64,000 nt of DNA, taken from Paenibacillus silvae. Lineage in GTDB: Bacteria; Bacillota; Bacilli; Paenibacillales; Paenibacillaceae. The stretch covers positions 512,351 through 576,350 of the forward strand of contig NZ_BMFU01000002.1 in the NCBI RefSeq assembly GCF_014639235.1. The letters are read 5' to 3'. Position 1 is the stretch's first letter. Every line of letters begins with the position of its first letter. A program made the translations under genes and the position numbers. Positions 43,020 through 52,014 of the stretch are shown here, one piece after another. The notes beneath the pieces were generated by a model. It was not told where the DNA came from and did not search any database. It worked only from the letters and a program-made list of their open reading frames with translations.

Positions 43020-44249
43020 TTAATTTTGCAAAGAGTCAACGATTTGTTGATGCAGTGCCGCCTCAGAACAATTCATAATGCGTTCAACCTGCTGCGGATC
43101 ACGAATCAGCTGATTCATCGCTTCGATCCCATATGTTTCAAGCACAAACTCAACGAACAGATATGAGAATTGGAAGCCTTTTTTGGTTTCAAAATCCCAT
43201 GTATCATCTTGCAGCTGAGCAAAAGTCGGGATCGCATGGTTCCGAACGGTCTCTTTAATCGAGCTTTGGATATATTCCGGGGTCATCAATTTGGCTTCGT
43301 AACCGCCAATCCCCTGTCTGATCCATTTTGGTGCCTTAGGATTAATCTCTTCAATTATCCACATCGCAAACAGATGAACGGTACCTTTGATGATTGATTC
43401 ATACGTGTGCTCAGGACCTGGATTCAGCGGCGACACGATTTTCAGAATCTCATTCTGGTATGTCCCCGTAAACCAGTTCGGTGCATCTTTTTCCCCGACA
43501 GCCTGATGAAATGTGGGTAGATCAGAATACATCTCAATGATGACTTTTCGTGAAGGCTGATAATGATATTTGACCGCGAGTCGTTCAACCTGCGCATCAA
43601 GTTCTGTGAAGAGGTCGTGATTCGCTTTTTTCAACTGATCGTCTGAATGTTCGGAATTTCCTTTATTAACGATTGAAATAAATTGCTCCATTGACATGTT
43701 AGCCATGCTCCCCCATCCATTTAGTTCATTTTTGAGCTTTGCAAGTGCGCGGTACAGCCTGTTCTTCACTGCACTCTCCCGCATGCCCACCAGATTTGCG
43801 ATCTCAGGCAGCGTACAATCTGCAAAAAATCGGAGCGCGATAATCTCCTGATCCTTCTCACCCAGCTTCTTCAATGCCGCTCCAATGTCGATACGAAAGT
43901 CAACATATTTGGTAAATTCAAGAGAAATGGACTGTGATTCCAGTTGTGTAAAGTCAAGGGGTGTTTCGTGCTGGCGTGCAAGCCTGCGATATTCATTTTT
44001 GAGCGTATTCTGGGCGATCTTGAAGACCCATGTGAAAATATGGGCGTTTCCTTTAAAGTGATGCATGTTACTGGCGGCTTTCACAAATACCTGCTGTGTA
44101 AGATCATCCACAGAGGCAGCATCCATTTTCATTGAAAAGTAACGGCTGATGCGATCACGATATCGTGAATAAATGTATTCGATCGAATGTGTGCTCTCCT
44201 GTTCATCCGGTTGAACAGAAGTTAAAACCTGGTCCTGAGCTCCTGACAT
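43020..44249 (-). CDS. ECF sigma factor with C-terminal degenerate peptidase-like domain
   Basis: The 409-residue product has ECF region 2 (residues ~20-90: YIYSRYRDRISRYFSMKMD, DDLTQQVFVKAA) and region 4 (~118-175: LGEKDQEIIALRFFADCTLP, RESAVKNRLYRAL). About 235 more residues resemble the gluzincin peptidase-MA fold (YQNEILKIVSP, PKWIRQGIGGYEA). In active members the middle reads HExxH and the later motif has Glu before Gly; here they read VHLFAMW and RQG, so the metal site is lost. GAGGAGG lies 8 bp before the ATG at 44249. No anti-sigma gene follows, so the tail may control the sigma factor. It is divergent from an oligosaccharide importer. Confidence 0.82.
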   Translation of the reverse strand: MSGAQDQVLTSVQPDEQESTHSIEYIYSRYRDRISRYFSMKMDAASVDDLTQQVFVKAASNMHHFKGNAHIFTWVFKIAQNTLKNEYRRLARQHETPLDFTQLESQSISLEFTKYVDFRIDIGAALKKLGEKDQEIIALRFFADCTLPEIANLVGMRESAVKNRLYRALAKLKNELNGWGSMANMSMEQFISIVNKGNSEHSDDQLKKANHDLFTELDAQVERLAVKYHYQPSRKVIIEMYSDLPTFHQAVGEKDAPNWFTGTYQNEILKIVSPLNPGPEHTYESIIKGTVHLFAMWIIEEINPKAPKWIRQGIGGYEAKLMTPEYIQSSIKETVRNHAIPTFAQLQDDTWDFETKKGFQFSYLFVEFVLETYGIEAMNQLIRDPQQVERIMNCSEAALHQQIVDSLQN

Positions 44250-44554
44250 GGTGTAACCTCCTCTTGATTTACAATGAATTAGACACCGAAGCATAACGAA
44301 TAGCCACAAGTATTTCTCAAAAATATGTATACGTCCCCGTCTTGCCACCAGCTAGCTCAGGTCAAAAAAGTGCAATGCAGTTCAAATAAGTGCTGTGCAT
44401 CTAACCTCCACTGGCTCTCTCACTACCGTTTAAAGTAAAAAATCATACAGGTTCTGGTCAATTCCGTTTATATCCTCTCCCTGTATTCTCCATTACAATA
44501 TCTTCAAGTACAACATTTATTCATGACAACTTGAATCTGAGGGGGAACGCGTTA
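44250..44554. other. 305-bp divergent promoter region, no clear signals
   Basis: It lies between the ECF sigma gene and the importer lipoprotein gene. No palindromic operator, cre site or good sigma-A promoter was found by eye. Confidence 0.4.
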
Positions 44555-46147
44555 ATGAACAAAAAGATGAAGCTTCTGGTGCTGTCCATGAGCATGTCCG
44601 CTCTGCTCGTTGCAGCGTGCAGTGATGGAGGAAAGAAAACACCGACGGATGCCGATCAGGACGACACAGGCGCTGTCACCATTCACACCGTAACGTCTGA
44701 ATACAGCTCGGCAAAATATCCAAAGGGCGACGATATTACCAATAACGTCTGGACACGCCGTTACAAAGAAAAATTAAACATTAACGTCAAAACGGACTGG
44801 GTGAGTGATGAATATGAAACCAAACTGAATCTGGCCATCTCGTCCAATGAGCTGCCTGACGTATTTCGCGTAAATCCTTCTCAGCTGCGTCAGCTGGTTG
44901 AAGCCGATATGGTCATGGACTTGACGGAAGCCTTTGAACAGCATGCCTCGGAGAGACTCAAATCATATATGAAAGCGGATGCAGACAGTTATGAATCAGG
45001 GAAAAAAGACGGCAAGCTCTACGGCATTCCGCAGATGCATTGGGGGTTGATTGATCAGCCGGACTTCATCTGGATTCGCAATGACTGGAAGGAAGAGCTC
45101 GGACTGCAGGACCCGAAATCGGTAGATGATATTGAAAATATTGCTCTCAAATTTATGGAAAAACACGGTGGATACGGCATCGCTGTGGATCAATCCCTTG
45201 ACTATCTGAACCTGCTTGCGATTGCCTGGAATGCACATCCAGACATGTGGATGGATGACGGCTCGGGCAAACTGACCTACGGCTCCATCCAGCCCGAGAT
45301 GAAGGCCGCACTTGCGAAATGGGCCGATTGGTACAAGCGGGGTATCATTGATCCGGAGTTTGCGATCAAGGACTTTAATGCGATGAATGCAGACATTGTT
45401 GCAGGCAAAGTCGGCGTGCAGCCTTACTATCAGTGGTGGGGTTATAACCCTGGTGTTGATACGGTCGCGAATCTGGGCAAGGACGCCATCTTCTATCCAT
45501 ATCTCATTCCAACGGTGGATGGCAAGGAAGCGAAGCAGTCTATCTTTTTTGCGAATAACAATTACATCGTCATGAAAAAGGATGCTGCCAATCCGCAGGC
45601 AGTGATCGAAATCTTGAATGATTATGCCTATATCGTAGATGAGGGCAACGGCAAGGAATCACCAGAGACTCTGTCCGCCCTGCTCGACAATGACATTGCA
45701 CATGTCGTTGGCGCATTCCGTGTGCTTAACCCGAACTCGGACTATGAGCAGTATGAGGCCGTATCCAAGGCTCTGGAAACAGATGACACCAGCGGACTCA
45801 CTACTTCAGGGATGTGGCAGAAATATAACAATAGTGTGGAGTTCAAGAAAAATGCTACACCCGGATCGGTTGGGGATTATTTGCAGCAGGGTGCTCCCAA
45901 AAATGCATATGGTCTGGCGAAAAAAGTGCTCGACAGTGAGAACTATATCAAAACGGCACTCTGGGGAGTATCTCCCGAAGCGCTGTCCAGCTATGGCACA
46001 ACCCTGGATGATATTTTGACCGAAGGTTTTACGAAAATCATTATGGGCAGTGAAAGCATTGATTATTTTGACGTTGTGGTACAGAACTGGCGTGCAGCCG
46101 GCGGGGATACTGCGATTGAAGCAGTGAACGAGGCCTACGGCAAATAA
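44555..46147 (+). CDS. oligosaccharide ABC transporter binding lipoprotein (LplA-like)
   Basis: The 530-residue product has a lipoprotein signal with lipobox LVAAC (Cys22) and the long LplA-type binding fold (NVWTRRYKEKLNINVKTDW, LPDVFRVNPSQLRQL, GKLYGIPQMHWG). Such proteins bind complex oligosaccharides for import with LplB/YtcP permeases and a shared MsmX-type ATPase encoded elsewhere; no ATPase gene is present here. The ATG at 44555 has GAGGGGG upstream. First gene of a three-gene unit. The ligand is unknown; no hydrolase is in the same unit. Confidence 0.9.
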   Translation: MNKKMKLLVLSMSMSALLVAACSDGGKKTPTDADQDDTGAVTIHTVTSEYSSAKYPKGDDITNNVWTRRYKEKLNINVKTDWVSDEYETKLNLAISSNELPDVFRVNPSQLRQLVEADMVMDLTEAFEQHASERLKSYMKADADSYESGKKDGKLYGIPQMHWGLIDQPDFIWIRNDWKEELGLQDPKSVDDIENIALKFMEKHGGYGIAVDQSLDYLNLLAIAWNAHPDMWMDDGSGKLTYGSIQPEMKAALAKWADWYKRGIIDPEFAIKDFNAMNADIVAGKVGVQPYYQWWGYNPGVDTVANLGKDAIFYPYLIPTVDGKEAKQSIFFANNNYIVMKKDAANPQAVIEILNDYAYIVDEGNGKESPETLSALLDNDIAHVVGAFRVLNPNSDYEQYEAVSKALETDDTSGLTTSGMWQKYNNSVEFKKNATPGSVGDYLQQGAPKNAYGLAKKVLDSENYIKTALWGVSPEALSSYGTTLDDILTEGFTKIIMGSESIDYFDVVVQNWRAAGGDTAIEAVNEAYGK

Positions 46148-46247
46148 AGCATCTGCAGTGTGAATGCCGAGGGGTTGAGCCTGTTCTCACCCCCTCTTTT
46201 TGATAAAGGTTACAACTGATCCAGTTATGCCGAACGGAGGAACAGCC

Positions 46248-47138
46248 ATGCTGAAAAAATGGAAGCAGCAAAGCCCGTATCACCTCATGTTAATTCCTAG
46301 TGTCGTGCTGGTATTTATTTTTAGCTACATCCCGTTCTATGGGCTCATTATTGCGTTTCAGAAATATAACCCCGGACTTGGCTTCAGCTCTCCCTGGGTC
46401 GGATGGGATAATTTCACCCATGTATTTAACCAGCCTAATTTCATAAGAACGATCTGGAACACCCTTTACATGTCCATCTTCAAAATGGTTGGGGGTATCG
46501 TTGTACCGGTTGTATTTGCACTGCTGCTGAACGAGGTGATGCATAACGGAATCAAACGCACCTTTCAGACCCTCGTGTATATCCCGAATTTTCTGTCATG
46601 GGTTATTATGGCGGGCATTATGCTGGACATTCTGAGTGCCGATGGCATCGTGAACACATTTCTCAGTCTGTTTGGCGTTAAACCGATCTCCTTTCTTGGC
46701 ACACCTTCCATTTTTCCATGGACGATGATTGTGAGTGATATCTGGAAAGGATTTGGTTTTGGCACCGTAGTTTATCTGGCAGCCCTGACCAGCATCGACC
46801 CGGGACTATACGAAGCCGCAGTTATCGACGGGGCCAAACGCTGGAAGCAAACGATCTATATCACCCTGCCTCTCCTCATGCCAACGATTGTTTTGATGTC
46901 GGTTCTATCACTGGGGAACGTGTTAAATGCCGGTTTTGATCAGATTTATAATCTCTATTCACCTGTGGTGTATCAGACCGGGGATATTATTGATACTTAT
47001 GTGTACCGTCTCGGTATTCAGCAGGCACAATATTCGATTGCAACCGCAGTTGGTTTGTTCAAATCGGTCATTTCCTGTATTCTGGTCGCTGTTTCTTACA
47101 TTCTGGCTTATCGCGTGGCAGGTTACCGTATTTTCTAA
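46248..47138 (+). CDS. oligosaccharide ABC transporter permease (LplB-like)
   Basis: The 296-residue product has six helices, an N-terminal IPSVVLVFIFSYIPFYGLII typical of LplB proteins, and the coupling motif YEAAVIDGAKRWKQTIYITL near residue 190. GGAGG lies 7 bp before the ATG at 46248; the longer frame from 46200 is rejected. It partners the permease that begins 15 bp downstream. Confidence 0.92.
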   Translation: MLKKWKQQSPYHLMLIPSVVLVFIFSYIPFYGLIIAFQKYNPGLGFSSPWVGWDNFTHVFNQPNFIRTIWNTLYMSIFKMVGGIVVPVVFALLLNEVMHNGIKRTFQTLVYIPNFLSWVIMAGIMLDILSADGIVNTFLSLFGVKPISFLGTPSIFPWTMIVSDIWKGFGFGTVVYLAALTSIDPGLYEAAVIDGAKRWKQTIYITLPLLMPTIVLMSVLSLGNVLNAGFDQIYNLYSPVVYQTGDIIDTYVYRLGIQQAQYSIATAVGLFKSVISCILVAVSYILAYRVAGYRIF

Positions 47139-47153
47139 GGAGGGCACATTGGC

Positions 47154-48044
47154 ATGGTTTATGATAAAAGTATAGGCAGGCGTCTCTTTCATATATTGAA
47201 TTACACGATATTGCTGACCATCTCACTGCTCTGTGTCCTGCCGTTTGTGAATTTACTCGCCGTGTCCTTCAGCAGCAGCTCGGCGGTGTCGGCGGGCAGT
47301 GTGACGTTCTGGCCCATTGAATTCACTACAAAGGCTTACGAGTTTGCATTATCTGGCGGGGCATTTTATTCCTCGCTGTGGGTGGCGATTCAGCGTACCG
47401 TTCTGGGCACATTGGTCAATCTGGTGTTGATTGTGCTCACAGCCTATCCGCTCTCCAAAACCAAACAGAAGGTTGCGGGACGAAACCTCTACATGGGCTT
47501 TTTCATCGTAACGATGCTGTTCAGCGGCGGCTTGATTCCTACGTATCTGGTTGTTGTCAAAATGGGACTGATTAACTCCATCTGGTCTTTGATTCTTCCG
47601 GGAGCACTGCCTGTGTTCAGCATGATTATTCTGATGAACTTTATTCGAGGCCTGCCTGAAGAGATCGAAGAATCAGCCATCATTGACGGGGCTGGCCCCT
47701 TGCAGGTACTGCTTCGAATTATGCTGCCCCTTCTCAAGCCGGCTCTCGCAACCGTTGGTTTGTTCAGCATCGTGGGGCATTGGAATTCCTGGTTTGACGG
47801 CATTATCTATATGAATAATCCGGCGAATTATCCTTTGCAGAGCTATCTGCAAACGCTGCTTCAAAGCTTCGAGCAGATGATGCTGAAATCCGGATCAGAC
47901 TATACCCATCTGTTGTCTATGATGAATGCCAGAACAGGACGTGCAGCGCAGATGTTCCTTGGTGCAATCCCGATTCTGCTGATCTATCCGTTCTTACAGA
48001 AGTATTTTACCAAAGGGCTGGTGCTCGGCAGTGTCAAAGGTTGA
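47154..48044 (+). CDS. oligosaccharide ABC transporter permease (LplC/YtcP-like)
   Basis: The 296-residue product has six helices and the coupling motif EESAIIDGAGPLQVLLRIML near residue 180. AAGGAGG lies upstream of the ATG. It is the last gene of the importer unit, and the sensor kinase and response regulator on the opposite strand converge on it. Confidence 0.92.
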   Translation: MVYDKSIGRRLFHILNYTILLTISLLCVLPFVNLLAVSFSSSSAVSAGSVTFWPIEFTTKAYEFALSGGAFYSSLWVAIQRTVLGTLVNLVLIVLTAYPLSKTKQKVAGRNLYMGFFIVTMLFSGGLIPTYLVVVKMGLINSIWSLILPGALPVFSMIILMNFIRGLPEEIEESAIIDGAGPLQVLLRIMLPLLKPALATVGLFSIVGHWNSWFDGIIYMNNPANYPLQSYLQTLLQSFEQMMLKSGSDYTHLLSMMNARTGRAAQMFLGAIPILLIYPFLQKYFTKGLVLGSVKG

Positions 48045-48072
48045 GGATTTCACATCATCATCATGGGCTTAC

Positions 48073-48145
48073 TATATAAATTGAGCTAAATATTTTACAC
48101 AGTCCACTCCGATGACAGAATAACCTTCCAATCGCTGTTATCCCA
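48073..48145. repeat. partial copy of the 94-bp palindromic repeat
   Basis: It shares TATATAA-TTGA-CTA, TTTACAC, CACTCCG-TGA-AGAA-AACCT and GTTAT-CC, in the same order and near-identical spacing, with the element at 58689-58785, but lacks the right-hand arm. Confidence 0.65.
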
Positions 48146-48270
48146 GATTTTTCTGATCCCCTTCTCTGAAGGGGAAAATCCGGTGATAAAGGCGACCGCT
48201 CCGCTTTTCCAGGTTTTTTCTGTCCTCTCCGTTAACGTGTAAATGAATACTTAGTGGTGCATGCATACAG

Positions 48271-48302
48271 AAAAGGCCCGCAGATTCGTCTGCAGGCCTT
48301 TT
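48271..48302. terminator. bidirectional terminator
   Basis: AAAAGGCCCGCAGA and TCTGCAGGCCTTTT pair around a TTCG loop, between the convergent importer and sensor kinase genes. Confidence 0.85.
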
Positions 48303-48383
48303 CTTCATTTTCTTCCACACTTAGCCTAAAGAATAGGCTATTCTTATCGTATAAACGTCTCCCTTAAACTCGAAGGTTATTCC

Positions 48384-50138
48384 TTACTTGTTCTCCGGCA
48401 AACAGGTGATCGCAGGCAGCAGGATCTTAAATGTAGTTCCTTTTCCAATCTCACTGTGCACCTCTACCCCATACGGACTCCCGAAATGAAGCTGAATCCG
48501 GCGCTGTACGTTATAAAGTCCAATACCCCGCCCGCCGTTTCCGGGTTCGTTTCTGTCCTCCATCAGACTTCGGATCGTATCCCCGTCCATACCTGTACCG
48601 TTATCTCCAACTTCAATACAAATCTCGCTTCCCTGCGGCTGGATTCGAATTGTGATTACACCATCCTCTTCCACCTCCGCCAGACCATGAAAGAAGGCAT
48701 TCTCGACAATAGGCTGCAAAATCATTTTGGGCATAACATAATCCAGCAAGCTCTCTTCAATCTCGTACCTCATCTGGATACTGCCGTAATATCGGACATT
48801 CTGAATGGTCACGTAATGCATAATGTGAGTCAGCTCCTCTCGAATCCGGACAAGACTGCCATCCGACCTCGTTGCATATCGCAGCATCGAGATGAGTGCA
48901 TCGGTCATATCTACGATCTTGTCAGCATGCTGCATGGATGCAATCCACTTCACAGAGCCTAAAGTGTTATACAGAAAGTGCGGGTTGATCTGGTCGTGCA
49001 GCGCTCGCATCTCTGCTGCGGCCTTCTCAACCTCCTCCTGCTGCATTCGTTCAACCATACGCTTCAATTCATAAGACATACGATTAAACCGGGTCGACAG
49101 ATGACCGATTTCATCACGAGAGCGGATGTCCTGTACATGCTCGAACTGTCCCTTTTCGACGAGCCGAATGTTGTTCAGCAGCTTTTTGATAGGCCTTGTT
49201 ATCACATGAGACAGGAAAACAGAAATGACTGCGGCAAAGAGTGACATGACGATCGCCAAGGTTACGAGATTGCGGCCTAAAATTTTGCCATCGGCGGTCA
49301 GCTCTTCAAGCGGCATATAGACATATGTAGTCCATTTCTGCTGGCTGAGCGGGCTCGTCACGACCACATTATAGGCTTCCGATGGGCGAACGTTATCCCG
49401 AAACAAGGTGCCGATCAGCTGCTCATTGACGTTGTACACAATCTTCTCATCTTCGTCGATAATCATAAACCTTGAGCGAAGCCCTTCCTGCAGGTTACGG
49501 TTGACGATCTCAATAAACTTGATATCAATGCTGACAACGATGACACCAAGCAGTTTCCCGTTAGACACATCATGGATTTTTCGGGCATGGGATACGGCGA
49601 GCACTTTATTTTCCAGCTGCTTGTCCAGCCGGGTGGTTAACGTAATCGTTCGATCATCATCATGCATGAATTTTTTGAACCAAAGCTCGTTTCTGACGTT
49701 AAAGGTGGGGTCAATCGGTTGGTGTGGACTTACAAACAGGTCTTGTCCCCCGTTCATATTATACAGATAGATGGAAAATACACGATCCTTCATCATGATG
49801 TAATTCATAAGGATGTTGTATGCAGCAATCTCATTGTTTTCATCAGCCACACGCAGAAAATCCTGAATAGGAAAGCTGCCTTCATGGGTAGCCGATAAGC
49901 TGTCACTGAGACCATTGCTCGCAAGCAGGGTGATTTTTTCAATCTCCTTCAGAAACTCATCGATGCGGATATTGGTCTGTTTGGTCAGATCAGTGAGCAG
50001 AGTTGTATAATTTTGCGACAATAAACGTTCAGAAGAATAATAGGAGTTAATCGTCATCACGAACACAGGAAAAATAATAACGATGATGCAGATCACCATA
50101 ATTTTGTACTTGATCTGGAAAGGACGGATATGCTTCAT
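48384..50138 (-). CDS. sensor histidine kinase (YesM-like)
   Basis: The 584-residue product has a first membrane helix (~13-33), an extracellular Cache-like domain (~35-290), a second helix (~295-315), a HAMP domain (~316-370), the His_kinase domain with phosphoacceptor LHDQINPHFLYNTLGSVK near residue 400, and an ATPase domain (NAFFHGL, GDNGTGM, GGRGIGLYNVQRR). It sits 48 bp downstream of the response regulator gene on the same strand. Kinases of this kind usually sense sugars via a binding lipoprotein and control a nearby Lpl-type importer, here probably the one at 44555-48044. Confidence 0.93.
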   Translation of the reverse strand: MKHIRPFQIKYKIMVICIIVIIFPVFVMTINSYYSSERLLSQNYTTLLTDLTKQTNIRIDEFLKEIEKITLLASNGLSDSLSATHEGSFPIQDFLRVADENNEIAAYNILMNYIMMKDRVFSIYLYNMNGGQDLFVSPHQPIDPTFNVRNELWFKKFMHDDDRTITLTTRLDKQLENKVLAVSHARKIHDVSNGKLLGVIVVSIDIKFIEIVNRNLQEGLRSRFMIIDEDEKIVYNVNEQLIGTLFRDNVRPSEAYNVVVTSPLSQQKWTTYVYMPLEELTADGKILGRNLVTLAIVMSLFAAVISVFLSHVITRPIKKLLNNIRLVEKGQFEHVQDIRSRDEIGHLSTRFNRMSYELKRMVERMQQEEVEKAAAEMRALHDQINPHFLYNTLGSVKWIASMQHADKIVDMTDALISMLRYATRSDGSLVRIREELTHIMHYVTIQNVRYYGSIQMRYEIEESLLDYVMPKMILQPIVENAFFHGLAEVEEDGVITIRIQPQGSEICIEVGDNGTGMDGDTIRSLMEDRNEPGNGGRGIGLYNVQRRIQLHFGSPYGVEVHSEIGKGTTFKILLPAITCLPENK

Positions 50139-50186
50139 TCCTTACACCTCGATCTGATGTAATATCCATTTATTCGGGTTAATGAA

Positions 50187-51818
50187 TTAGTGCACATGCT
50201 GCTGCTCCCGATATTCCTCTGGCGTAAGACCCGCATTCTTTTTGAAAATTTTACTGAAATAGGTGTAGTTGTGGTATCCGACCTTATCGGCGATTTCATA
50301 TACTTTCAGCTCTCTATTGAGCAGGTAAGCCTTCGCGTGTTCAATACGAACCCGAGTCAGGTAAGAAATGAAGTTCTCCCCCTTCTCTTGCTTGAACAAT
50401 CGACTTAAATAGGACGGGTTCACGTTAATCTGGCTAGCTGCGCTTTGCAGCGAAATATCCTCTGCATAATACTTGTGAATCAGATCAATGGCGAGGTCTG
50501 TATAGGAAAGCTCCTGTGCAGATTGCGAATAAGCATGAAACGTATCTAACATATGAGCGACGACATTATCATGGATTTCGTGCCAACACTCTCCATGCAG
50601 TACAATTTCATAAGGTGATTTCCTGGAAACGGGGAGCTTGCTTCGTGATGAAACATGTAATAAGTGAGCATGCATCGTTTCCATCATTACAATGTACTGC
50701 TTGCGCACACTGCTCTCATCCGCTTGCATGTTCATCAGCTCGGAGCGAATTCCATCCATAAATCGCTGCATGCCCTCCTTGTTCTGACTGACACAAATCT
50801 TCTTGAACCGCTGTTCCTGCTCTGTGTTCAGCATAATGACAACCTCTTGCCTGCTCGGCTGCTCACGTACATCCTGAACATGTAAAATCGGATGAGCACC
50901 CGCGAAAAACCGTTCTTCTAATGCGGCCTCTGCTTCCTGACATGCCCTGCGTATCATTGTAAAATCAGAAACAACCGAGCTTACACCTGCTGTAAGAGAC
51001 AGGTTCATGAAATCCTTTAAAGAGCACATTATTTTACAAATAAGTTTGTCCAGATCAGTCTGTGTGACTTTCACGTCAGATTCGACGCTTGAACCTGCGT
51101 TCACCACAACCCAGTATTCGGATGAGCTCTCCACAAAAATCTCCTTGGCCCACCGGGAAGGAATCACTTCCTCCATTATGTTAAGGATAGAGAAACGAAG
51201 CAGTTTCTCCCCTTTTTCAATGTACTTGCGTTTGACCTGCTCCACATGATTGACGATGAATTTGATGACGACCAGATCACCTGACTGAATACGAAACTGA
51301 AGCTCGTCTGCTTTGACTAGCATATCGTGATTAGTTATGAATCCGCTTACAATATCCTGAAAAAAGCTATCCTTCAAATATCGGAGGCTCTTCGAATAAT
51401 CTGCTGCCGCTGGCAGGAGACCGTGTATAAGCTTCTGCTCGCTCTGCAGCTTCTCACGAATCGTCTCCAGCAGCTGGATGAGCGAATGCTCGTTGATTTC
51501 ACTTTTGATCAGGTAATCTGCAGCACCAAGCTTTAATGCCCTTTTCACATAATGCAGCTCGTCGAAATTGCTGAGAATGACGTATTTGCAATGTTTTATT
51601 ACATTGGACGCTTCCTGAATCAGCTGCAGTCCATCCATGACAGGCATTTTAATGTCGGTAATGATCAGGTCTGGAGCCTTTTCCAGAGCCATCTCCAAGG
51701 CTTCTCTGCCATTGCTGGCCTCACCCGCCACGCAAAAGCCGTGCTCTTCCCAATTCAGCATCGAGCGAATGCCCACACGCATCAGCAGTTCATCTTCCAC
51801 AATGATTAGTTTATACAT
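50187..51818 (-). CDS. response regulator with AraC output domain (YesN-like)
   Basis: The 543-residue product has a receiver domain (1-~125; phosphoacceptor Asp55 in LIITDIKMPVMDG), a ~300-residue middle region, and a C-terminal AraC domain (~440-540; INVNPSYLSRLFKQEKGEN and EIADKVGYHNYTYFSKIF). GGAGG lies 7 bp before the ATG. It forms a two-gene unit with the downstream kinase, and its promoter region adjoins the GH30 terminator. Target likely the importer at 44555, possibly also the GH30/importer group. Confidence 0.94.
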   Translation of the reverse strand: MYKLIIVEDELLMRVGIRSMLNWEEHGFCVAGEASNGREALEMALEKAPDLIITDIKMPVMDGLQLIQEASNVIKHCKYVILSNFDELHYVKRALKLGAADYLIKSEINEHSLIQLLETIREKLQSEQKLIHGLLPAAADYSKSLRYLKDSFFQDIVSGFITNHDMLVKADELQFRIQSGDLVVIKFIVNHVEQVKRKYIEKGEKLLRFSILNIMEEVIPSRWAKEIFVESSSEYWVVVNAGSSVESDVKVTQTDLDKLICKIMCSLKDFMNLSLTAGVSSVVSDFTMIRRACQEAEAALEERFFAGAHPILHVQDVREQPSRQEVVIMLNTEQEQRFKKICVSQNKEGMQRFMDGIRSELMNMQADESSVRKQYIVMMETMHAHLLHVSSRSKLPVSRKSPYEIVLHGECWHEIHDNVVAHMLDTFHAYSQSAQELSYTDLAIDLIHKYYAEDISLQSAASQINVNPSYLSRLFKQEKGENFISYLTRVRIEHAKAYLLNRELKVYEIADKVGYHNYTYFSKIFKKNAGLTPEEYREQQHVH

Positions 51819-51947
51819 GTATGTCCTCCAAAGTTGTTATTTAACACTGATTTCTTCATTCTAAAATTCAAGTGCTTGTATGTTCCTCCTTGTAATTTAT
51901 TCGGAGTGAATTCACAAAATCCCCTTAAAAGAATGATAAAACGAATA

Positions 51948-51973
51948 AAAGACCGCTAAGTTCAGCGGTCTTT
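51948..51973 (-). terminator. terminator of the GH30/importer operon
   Basis: AAAGACCGCT and AGCGGTCTTT form a perfect 10-bp stem around a 6-base loop. Confidence 0.8.
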
Positions 51974-52014
51974 GGTTTGTGGAGACGTTCCACGCGTATG
52001 TTTATTTCGTTTTT

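Larger units (their letters stand above)
48045..48383. other. 339-bp gene-free stretch with repeat remnant and terminator
   Basis: It contains a sequence shared with the MITE-like palindrome at 58692 (here 48073-48145) and a terminator at 48271-48302. The middle (48146-48260) shows short hairpins such as CCCCTTCTCTGAAGGGG but no gene. Confidence 0.55.
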
